A stretch of 64,000 nucleotides of DNA, taken from Pictodentalium vernedei (Eukaryota; Mollusca; Scaphopoda; Dentaliida; Dentaliidae). The notes under the pieces are model-generated. The model worked only from the letters and a program-made list of their open reading frames with translations, was not told the DNA's origin and searched no databases. This document shows positions 56,993 through 64,000 of the stretch, one piece after another. Where the stretch lies: positions 832,861,337 through 832,925,336 of the forward strand of contig CM062297.1 of assembly GCA_031216915.1 (NCBI GenBank), read 5' to 3'. Numbering within the stretch: the first letter of the stretch is position 1; the number at the start of each line of letters is the position of its first letter. The position numbers were made by a program, and so were the translations under genes.

Positions 56993-57344
56993 CTTTCAAC
57001 TTTGGAAAGCACCTCTTGCGGTCTTGATAATTAAAAAGCAAGTGTGAGGCACTCTTATCTGTCTCCACCCTTTTATACTTTTTTCATTTCAATTTTTCAA
57101 TCGCCTAATTCTAACCAATGGGGGGAAAAGTGTGTGAAATACTTCTTTGGTGATATTTCTTCCCTCTAGCATGTCAGTCAGTGGTGGCGTGGGCCCAACA
57201 GAAAGAAGAAAGTCTTACCCATAACTGTCACTCAACTCGAAACAATTGACTGACAGTTGCCATGGATTTTTTACTCAGAGCGTCATTTTAGGTAACAGGA
57301 TGTATTACTAAATTCCCCAATAAAAAATCAAATAAATTTTTCAC

Positions 57345-57475
57345 TTTCTTTGTGTTTAATCAGGGGGACGTCAGTAGTTTATACAACCACCGGCCATGAA
57401 CCACCAAACACAACGTACAAATAATTGGAAAAAATCCAATTATTTGTCCTTGACTTTAGATTAAACACAAAAAAA
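57345..57475. repeat. Nested inverted repeat (foldback element)
   Basis: Outer arms TTTCTTTGTGTTTAATC (57345-57361) and GATTAAACACAAAAAAA (57459-57475) pair at 16 of 17. Inside lies a perfect 13-bp pair, ACAAATAATTGGA (57417-57429) / TCCAATTATTTGT (57435-57447), around five A. It looks like a small MITE-type or hairpin element near the end of the Polinton. Confidence 0.7.
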
Positions 57476-57565
57476 TAACTAAAATATGAGACTAGCCACT
57501 TTTTAAAAATGAATGAATGAATATGTGGCGACATATTGTGTATAAAGAAAGTCTTTTTGAGACCA

Positions 57566-57585
57566 TGGTGGCTCTAAAAAGGGCC
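57566..57585 (-). promoter_or_regulatory. Histone-mRNA-like 3' stem-loop sequence without a histone gene
   Basis: The minus strand reads GGCCCTTTTTAGAGCC followed by ACCA, matching the metazoan histone 3' stem-loop consensus (GGCYCUUYUMAGRGCC) at 15 of 16, with one unpaired position in the stem and a purine-rich CAAAAAGA downstream. No histone C-terminus is readable within 200 bp upstream, so this may be chance or a relic. Confidence 0.3.
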
Positions 57586-58054
57586 GTTTTGTAATTCACC
57601 GGATGTAGAAATGGCATAACAGCAACTATCAACCATCAGTCTTCTGAGAAATAACTCAGACATCTCTACCCTCGGACAGTCTTGCTAATTGGCGCAGATT
57701 ATTTCTTGGGATAACAGCGTGATCATTGTTCTGCCCCCTTACACCCCTAATCATGTGGTGAAAGTTCTATTTCGATAGATGTTTCAAGTTTCATGGATAA
57801 CAATAAGAAAATTGTGGTTATGAGCCCGCCAAAGTATATTTACAGTCATTTAGGGGAGGGCAAAAGGTGCCAAAAAATAATGCAATGAGTATTTCATGTG
57901 CCTTTTTCCCCCATCTCACATTATACATAAGTACACATTTGAAAAAATTAGAAGTTGTATGTGGAGAAATGATATTGGAGCGATCACACACTAATAGCGG
58001 AATATATAAATTTAAACTGTATATTTTCCTCATTATTAACTGACGTCGCAAGCG

Positions 58055-58208
58055 TTACTTATTCCCAGTTCCTTATTCGAGATTTGTTATCAACCGATTT
58101 TATCAGTTCATAAATAACGTCGAATAAGGAACCGGGTAGAAGTGATGGATGTGACATCAAAAAACCTTGTTGATAACTAATTTCGAATAAGGAAATGGAA
58201 ATAAGCAA
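58055..58208. repeat. Foldback element with ~40-bp arms
   Basis: Left arm 58055-58094 (TTACTTATTCCCAGTTCCTT...) and right arm 58169-58208 pair at about 35 of 40. A third related motif (TCGAATAAGGAACC, 58110-58123) lies between them in the same orientation as the right arm. MITE-like. Confidence 0.7.
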
Positions 58209-59101
58209 TAGAGGGTTAATCAAATGCAATTTCTTCTCGTGAAACAGTGGTGCCAATTATTTGCACGGACTGGCGTCAGGGGTGGCTGTCAGTTATCCGT
58301 GCGTAGTGGAGGCGGGGATTGGTGCCAGTTATACGCGCATAAACTCTAGGCCTGTGGCCTCTCGTATTATCCTTCCACGCTGGCACTCGTGCCATATCGA
58401 TTAACCCATTCACATGTGCGTGTTGTTCTGTGTATTTATTGGGCAGGATATCGTCCCTTGATGCAGCAGGACGCTGTCTGCGATGCCATGGCATTGCGGA
58501 TGGCGTGTTGTTGAACTCAGGTAAGATATGCTCCTCAACGATAAGACCTTTCTACTACTAGAAGATCGAATTGTATACCATGATTACCTACTTTTCTATA
58601 CATAAAACGCTTATGACATAAATTATAGCTTTACACACCAACCGTGGTGAACACGCCAACAATGGGATTTCAGTAGTTGAAATTTACACCTACAGTGGAA
58701 TTACATCCAACTTGACCTTTAGTGCCCTTGCCTTGAATGCAAACTTGTCTAAATTTATCACTTGTCGCTTCGTGAAGAATAGAAAGGAAACCGGTAATTA
58801 TTTATTACGTTTTTAAATAAGTTTATCTCATAAGATACCAAAAATTAACAAACATACGTTGTCTCTTGTTAATAAAGCATCCATAACTCGAAATAGTATG
58901 TTATTATGTTATTAAAATGAAAAAGGCTAGTAATTTGCGCGTTTTGTTTTCTATTTTGTTTCGGCGATAAAATTGCCAGCAATCGTACCGCCCACCGGTG
59001 CTCATGTACGCAAAAACAGATTCGCACTTGTGAATATTGATTTATTTAACATTTAAACTCTTATTAATATGACGATCATGGTATAAATAAAATACACCCA
59101 A

Positions 59102-59161
59102 AGTAGCTTAGTGTACCAAATGTTCACCACTGTTGGTGAACATTTGCTACCCCAAGCTACT
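59102..59161. repeat. 60-bp nested palindrome
   Basis: Outer arms AGTAGCTT / AAGCTACT (59102-59109, 59154-59161) enclose perfect inner arms AAATGTTCACCA / TGGTGAACATTT (59118-59129, 59134-59145) around CTGT. It can fold as a single hairpin on either strand. Confidence 0.7.
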
Positions 59162-60008
59162 ATCGGTATATTGTATATATCTGATATGACTCGGCCTTTG
59201 GTCAGGAATGGAATGAACATTCAAATACAATATCGTGTGGTGCTTTCCTATCTGCACCAGGGTTCTAGTCACGGGCGAGTAGTTTAGAGGCTAGATCTAC
59301 ATCTTGTGATAGAAATGGGAAAGGGGGAAATAAAGTTCAGAAATTTTAAAACAAAACAAAACAGAAAACCTACATTTATTTTCTGATGCCTGAGGAAAAT
59401 CTCTCGGCGTGAGTTTGAACCTCAGCCAATCCATTATAAATAAAGCCTCAATTCCTCAATTTATTAATTTATCAATTGATTCCACTACATGTTTCTTCGT
59501 TGAGAAAATCTTTTTCATCTTAATAGTCTTTCAGTAAGAACGTATATCAACCAATACAAGTAAAAACATCCATACAAAATCAAAATCTGCATTGAGGGTA
59601 GCACCCACGCGTGTTATGATTCGATTCTGAAGGAGAGCGTTTTTACCTGTACTCAGAAAACTGATCACACATGCTGAGGCCACGTTTTGATAACAGTAAT
59701 TAAGTAATAAATAAATCACCAACTTAGCAAAATAAATTAGGCTAAATCATTTTTTGCCATGATGCTATTTTATATGTACATACCATGCATTAAACTTGTA
59801 AAATAAAACAAAGAAACACACAGCTGAAACATTACTGTATATAAACTTTGGTGGTTATAGTACAAGCGGAACAATGAATGGGGATTACGTCATACACAGC
59901 TCCAGAACGTAATTCCATGACGTCATGACCTCCATTCATAAAAAATCAATTTATACCCACTAAATGATTGTGATAATACATGCGAACAAGTCAAGAAAGG
60001 AATAAATT

Positions 60009-60168
60009 GGCTATTACCACAAGGGGTTTCCGACATGGTCTATTGAAGTCTTGACCTCGTCTCTGGTTCATATATCGACTCGTCCTAAAGGACTCGTCGA
60101 TATATGATCTAGAGACGTGGTCTCGTCTTCAGTACGCCATCTGGAAAACCCACATGGTGGTAATAACC
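60009..60168. repeat. 160-bp near-complete palindrome
   Basis: Arms of about 78 bp meet at a TAAA loop (60086-60089). The inner 41 bp (60045-60085 versus 60090-60130) pair at roughly 80-85%, and pairing continues with a few indels to GGCTATTACCAC / GTGGTAATAACC at the ends. This is a snapback-type MITE or a long hairpin transcript template. Confidence 0.75.
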
Positions 60169-60192
60169 TCTATGCATAATGGTTTACAGGAG

Positions 60193-60463
60193 AAGAAAAT
60201 ACGTTTTAAGGTTTCTAAATTGACTTCTCTATTTAAATCACACTTTACTGATCATAAATTATGTAGGATGATAATTAAAAGACAAAACCCTGTTATATTA
60301 GTATTAGACCTAAGAGGATTTACTACGAGAATAAAATACGTTTCGAGGTTTCTAAATTGACTTCTCTACTTAAAACACACTTTACTGATCATAAATAAAG
60401 TAGATTGATAATTAAAAGAAAAAAACCCTGTCATATTAGACCTAAGAGGATTTACTAAGATTA
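60193..60463. repeat. Two tandem copies of a 137-bp unit
   Basis: AAAATACG at 60196 and 60333, with collinear sequence (TTTCTAAATTGACTTCTCTA ... CCTAAGAGGATTTACTA) in both units and about 90% identity by eye. It lies directly beside the 160-bp palindrome and just downstream of the CitE-MaoC gene stop. Confidence 0.8.
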
Positions 60464-60526
60464 CTATGTTTTTTTCACATCAGGCCTCTTAAGTACTTTG
60501 AATGGGCCTGTTCAGGAACCAAAACG

Positions 60527-62716
60527 TCAAGAGGGTTTGACAATTATCACTCTGCGAATTGCTTGGCAGGCAATTTTTCGATACAAAATGGGACACGATT
60601 CCAAACATATTTTCTCGTATTCTTTTGGTTTGGTCAAATCTCGATCTGATAACAGCCTAAGTGGTATTTCAGTTTCAGACAATACTTCAGGGTCTACGTT
60701 TTTAATGGCCAAATGTTTCAATGTGAGTTCATGAAACTCGGAATGTTTGCCTTGAATCGTTTTTGTGTCAAGCAGGTGAGTTAAGGTTGTTATGCTTTCT
60801 CCTATCAGTACTTTGTTCATATTAGTACATTCAGTTATATCTTCATATAATACATTTGGAAAATCCTTGGCGAAATTATTTATCATGGCTGCCACAACAA
60901 ATGGCCCTGCAACCAATATGTTTGTTGATTCATAACATTGTCTCCTGTAATGATGGTTGTTAGTAAGTTTCATGAGACGCATGAGCATTGTTGTCTCAGA
61001 TTCTGAAAATGATTTTACGAGGTTATGTACTAAAACCTGTCCTTCGTATAATGATGAGTAGTGGTGATAGTCCTTTGCAGAGTTACTGCTGAGTTGTATT
61101 TCAAAAACACTTCGGCGCAGCGGTGTGAGCTCTGGTCCCAGTAGTTCTGTTCCGTTCATGTCACTGCTTTTTTTTCTTGCGTTCATATGATGGATTTTTT
61201 CTCTTGCTTCATTTCCTAACTGATCAAACTTTGTTCGTTTCTTAGCTGAAAAGATAATTTCATCTTTTGCATTAATCATCCTGTGTGAAGAATAAACTAT
61301 GGTATTATTCCCTCGTGTATCGAAAGCCTCATCGATATGCACTGTACTCCTGAAAGTGTCTCCGTAGTCTACTGAACGGTGTTGAAAAGCGTCATAAAAC
61401 CCTAGATGAACAATGGCAGGCTCGCTGAAGTGAGATACTGACAGCCCCATGCACATGCTTACCAAAAAACTGACTGAAAGGTGCTTCACATCTATTCCAT
61501 GGTTATTTCTGGTGCCTACTTTGCACGAGAAATCGAAGAAGCTCGCGTCCCAAAACACTTTCAAGCCTTCACTGAAAGTAACTTCTTCTGATTGTAATGT
61601 GTTTCCTATCTTTAAATAATCACGTATGTTATGTTGGTTGCGTAGAACTGGAATCACTGTTGGTGTTGACATTAGTGAATTTTGAAACTTTTTGCTTATT
61701 AGTTGATGACGTGCGAGTGTTTCTCTCGCTGACCTTTGGTGTGGAGGTCCGATTACCTCTCTGCTATGGTATACTGTTTGCCGTGTAGTGGATATTGAAT
61801 TACTCTGCGTTTTGGTTTTAGCCATATCGACGACGGCTTTGGCCAATTTTATTTCCGTTTGACTGAAAGCAAACACAATATTTGCAATATGTGTTTGATC
61901 TGGTGTTAGTGTAGCACAACCAGTAAAGCCATTCTTTTTCATGTTAATGCAGAACTGTTCAAATCCAATATGGTCATCAATTTTTAGATACGGTCCAGCG
62001 ATAGGTTCGACTTTGTTTTTTCGTGCTGCCATTACGGTTGCAGACTGCAATGCTTCTGTTGTGACCGAGTTGTCTGCACAGAGGAGTTCGGCTGAAAAAT
62101 CCGCAGAGCCAATTATGAGAGCAACGTTTCTTGGGCATCCACCTGCAATAGGGCAGATATTAAAGAACGCATCTATTGTCTCTAATATTGGTACAAACTT
62201 CATGTGGCCAGTTAAACCTGCTTTCTGCTCATTTTCGCTCACGAGTGAATTATATATATTCAGATCACTGACTGTCTTTAATTTTGGCAATACAAAACCG
62301 GACACGTGTGGATTAGTGAATGCTCTCAGGTCCTCTAATACTTCTTTGAATGATTCAATTTCATTAAGGCGAACGTACACTTTCATATCCTTCATCATTT
62401 TCTTGGTCAGCGCATCAACGTATATATCTCTTATCGTTGCTTTTTGATTCGCTGGAACAGAGTCTTCCATGTCAAGAAGTAAAATATCGTTTCCCACATT
62501 GCATGCAAGCTGCAGGCCTCTCAAGCCTTTTGCAGAGACAAGCCAGGATCTTGAAGGGAAAATTGATGGATGACACTCCTTTAGTGAATGTCCCAGAGCT
62601 GGTCGGTCCGTTACCAAGCGCTTCGACATGCATCGTCGAATTCTGAAAACAGGATAAACACTGACCCGAAGTTGGAATAATTTAGGAAGTTGTTTAATGT
62701 TACTGTTCAATGCCAT
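60527..62716 (-). CDS. CitE-like CoA lyase fused to two MaoC-like hot-dog domains
   Basis: 729 residues in one exon, ATG at 62716. The frame runs five codons further upstream but only from a TTG inside a probable splice acceptor. Residues 1-50 are Arg-rich with no acidic residue before Asp37 (LPKLFQLRVSVYPVFRIRRC), as in mitochondrial leaders. Residues 55-300 are an HpcH/CitE aldolase-lyase: RSWLVSAKG, LLLDMEDSVPANQK, YVRLNEIES, GFVLPKLKTV, FVPILET (Glu179), ALIIGSADFSAEL (Asp206) and TLTPDQTHIANI; Glu and Asp are the usual Mg ligands. Residues ~365-495 and ~560-675 are MaoC-type hot-dogs (GNTLQSEEVTFSEGLKVFWD; VDYGDTFRSTVHIDEAFDTR; MRLMKLTNNHHYRRQ; NILVAGPFVVAAMINNF). The pairing suggests hydration of an enoyl-CoA such as itaconyl- or mesaconyl-CoA and cleavage of the product to acetyl- or propionyl-CoA plus pyruvate or glyoxylate. 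Substrate is inferred only. Confidence 0.8.
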   Translation of the reverse strand: MALNSNIKQLPKLFQLRVSVYPVFRIRRCMSKRLVTDRPALGHSLKECHPSIFPSRSWLVSAKGLRGLQLACNVGNDILLLDMEDSVPANQKATIRDIYVDALTKKMMKDMKVYVRLNEIESFKEVLEDLRAFTNPHVSGFVLPKLKTVSDLNIYNSLVSENEQKAGLTGHMKFVPILETIDAFFNICPIAGGCPRNVALIIGSADFSAELLCADNSVTTEALQSATVMAARKNKVEPIAGPYLKIDDHIGFEQFCINMKKNGFTGCATLTPDQTHIANIVFAFSQTEIKLAKAVVDMAKTKTQSNSISTTRQTVYHSREVIGPPHQRSARETLARHQLISKKFQNSLMSTPTVIPVLRNQHNIRDYLKIGNTLQSEEVTFSEGLKVFWDASFFDFSCKVGTRNNHGIDVKHLSVSFLVSMCMGLSVSHFSEPAIVHLGFYDAFQHRSVDYGDTFRSTVHIDEAFDTRGNNTIVYSSHRMINAKDEIIFSAKKRTKFDQLGNEAREKIHHMNARKKSSDMNGTELLGPELTPLRRSVFEIQLSSNSAKDYHHYSSLYEGQVLVHNLVKSFSESETTMLMRLMKLTNNHHYRRQCYESTNILVAGPFVVAAMINNFAKDFPNVLYEDITECTNMNKVLIGESITTLTHLLDTKTIQGKHSEFHELTLKHLAIKNVDPEVLSETEIPLRLLSDRDLTKPKEYEKICLESCPILYRKIACQAIRRVIIVKPS

Positions 62717-62955
62717 TTCTGAACTCTGCAAGAAGAAATAATTTCATATTAGACATACGGCACGAATATATTAATGACATGCTCCTTTTTTAGAAAAAAA
62801 ATTACGTTTGGACCGCCAGCATCAGAATGTGGTTCAATGAATTCAGGAATAGGTTTTCACGAGAATCTAGGTAAAAGCATTTGAATTGTGTCCTTCTGGT
62901 GATACTAAATGTATTGTTAACCGCTATTTTAACATGAATACAGTTCATTTCTTAC
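62717..62955 (-). other. Candidate 5'-UTR intron of the CitE-MaoC gene
   Basis: On the minus strand TTATTTCTTCTTGCAG|AGTTCAGAAATG gives a strong acceptor 9 nt before the ATG (exon starting at 62725). GGTTG|GTAAGAAATG at 62955 is a possible donor, giving a ~230-bp intron. The coding part itself shows no intron. Confidence 0.4.
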
Positions 62956-63244
62956 CAACCCAAACACGTTATCCATCCATAAGTTTCATTTTCGAGAGCA
63001 CTCGGAAACTTATTTTTTCTTCACTCATTGGTAACATATAGAAGAGTGTCCCCACTGTCGCTACCTTGGGGGAGGAAGGGCGTTGCTATGAATAAACAGC
63101 TCTCAACAACAACAACAACAAAAATCTTCGAAGGTTTTGAAGTTCCCGACGACTAGCAGTCGTCAATCAATTTTTAACCCTTTGAGACTTTAATTATCTT
63201 GACGTTCAAACGTCACTGGGAATTCAGTTTCTTCAACGTTTATC
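62956..63244. other. Possible promoter side of the CitE-MaoC gene; nothing specific seen
   Basis: AT-rich with an (ACA)n stretch at 63106-63121. No TATA box or other element can be argued. Confidence 0.35.
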
Positions 63245-63591
63245 AAAATGCGACGTCAAACGTTGGAAAGTACAAATAACAAGAATTTTTTCTCATTAGG
63301 GATTATCTGGTTGAGAGCTAGATTATTTTTGGTGGTCTGAATTTGTAAATCAAAACTTGTTTTATTACAAATTATTGGAGAGTGCCTCTGGAAAATGCGA
63401 CGCCAAATGTTGGAAAGTTCAAATAAGATATTTTTCACATTAGTGATTATTTGGTTGAGAGCTAGATTATTTTGGGTGGTCTGAATTTGTAATTTAAAAC
63501 TGTTTTATTACAAATTATTGGAGCGTGCCTGCGGGTACTCTCAATTATTGGAGTCTGCCTGCGGGCACTCTCCAATAATTTGTAGTAAAAC
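63245..63591. repeat. 147-bp tandem duplication with inverted end (MITE-like)
   Basis: AAAATGCGACG at 63245 and 63392 start two collinear units ending ATTATTGGAG(A/C)GTGCC. The end of the unit recurs inverted at 63564-63591 (GGCACTCTCCAATAATTTG...), pairing with GTTTTATTACAAATTATTGG of the second unit over ~27 of 28 positions. The centre holds two CTGCCTGCGGG(T/C)ACTCTC-type repeats. Confidence 0.75.
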
Positions 63592-64000
63592 AAATTTAAA
63601 ACAAATTTATATAAACAAAATATTATTTGTGTTTAACTGAATGTGAAATATTAGCAAGGAAAGTGTTGGCTTTTGCTCTGGTATCCTCATTTTTTAAAGC
63701 CCTGATTGTGGCTTCCAGCACTCAACCAGTTAGGCCTATATTGCTATTTAAGCTGCGATAACATTTGACTCAACGGTTGTCACTGACCACTATTCCGGAG
63801 AAAATGGGAGCTTGAGGTTAAAACTTTAAACAATCGAAAAATAATAGCAAAACAAATCACCATAAAGTATCAACGCGCTGTTTGATTTCGTACGTTATAT
63901 TACGTACAAAGGAATCAAAGAGTTACAGAGTATACTTTGATGCCTGTGAAAAATAAATATATTGATGATGTGCAAATTGTACGTGGCTACAGTACGTGGA
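63592..64000. other. Unassigned AT-rich DNA at the window end
   Basis: No frame or repeat recognised. Confidence 0.5.

Larger units (their letters stand above)
56993..60526. other. Unique-looking DNA with foldback elements; no convincing gene
   Basis: Likely includes the outer end of the Polinton (about 57.0-57.3 kb), though I could not match a terminal inverted repeat to another site in the window. It then holds several palindromic elements listed separately, a short (GAAT)2-3 stretch (57510-57522) and AT-rich DNA. Minus-strand frames at 58494-58276 and 58051-57818 have no family resemblance. Confidence 0.55.

Noticed and set aside
57690..57735. GGGATAACAGCGTGAT resembles a conserved large-subunit rRNA segment
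   Set aside because: Only about 14-16 bases match and flanking conserved rRNA helices are absent. It could be a tiny mitochondrial rRNA insertion but cannot be supported.
58276..58494. 72-codon minus-strand frame with repeated YARIT motif
   Set aside because: The motif arises from a local imperfect nucleotide repeat (CAGTTATNCGNGCNTA); no family or conservation evidence.

Overview
This is nuclear DNA of a metazoan, most likely an aquatic invertebrate. Evidence: CR1/L2-like and Jockey-like LINEs, Penelope-like retroelements (PLEs), Polinton/Maverick (adintovirus-like) genes, very long (GT)n and tetranucleotide microsatellites, an LINE insertion into another element with target-site duplication, and one apparent nuclear host gene with a candidate spliced 5' leader. 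The species cannot be told from the sequence. About 57 of the 64 kb is transposon-derived. No rRNA, tRNA or CRISPR array was found.

Layout. (1) 0.7-11.2 kb, minus strand: decayed Polinton-type material. It holds a triplicated ~1.8-kb block with a DUF8207-like gene, a pVI-like basic protein, an adenain-like protease fragment with a 56-bp patch of DUF8207 DNA inside it, and a capsid-like gene (F54H12.2-like) split by LINE-A, which is flanked by a 7-bp target duplication. (2) 11.2-27.9 kb: the first PLE array. A full-length, apparently intact LINE-C (13.9-19.1 kb) sits inside it, with shorter LINE-C and LINE-A pieces. (3) 27.9-36.3 kb: a decayed LINE-B whose ORF2 start, including a 2A-like motif, is tandemly duplicated. 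A second LINE-C (31.5-36.2 kb, minus) is inserted in that duplication. (4) 36.3-41.2 kb: mostly unassigned DNA with one intact LINE ORF1-type gene. (5) 41.2-49.6 kb: the second PLE array, with one intact PLE (42.6-46.4 kb). (6) 49.6-50.6 kb: degenerate CTGY-rich DNA. (7) 50.6-57.0 kb, minus: a Polinton with integrase, protein X, an ATPase remnant, an intact BIR ORF and a broken protein-primed DNA polymerase. (8) 57-64 kb: unique-looking DNA with several foldback elements and the one convincing host gene, a CitE-like lyase fused to two MaoC-like hot-dog domains.

Main points. The intact PLE has two ORFs. ORF1 ends in an SGNH-hydrolase-like domain. ORF2 (RT plus GIY-YIG) has no ATG near its start. 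A textbook -1 slippery heptamer (A AAT TTA) lies two codons before the ORF1 stop and leads exactly into the ORF2 frame. The LINE-C ORF1 in the same window carries an SGNH-like domain too. The host gene at 60.5-62.7 kb looks like a one-polypeptide hydratase/lyase for itaconyl-, mesaconyl- or methylmalyl-CoA-type substrates, with a likely mitochondrial leader. The two Polinton blocks lie on the same strand and carry complementary gene sets, so they may be one element split by ~39 kb of nested retroelements; this is inference. Family names come from memory of characteristic motifs, not from database searches.
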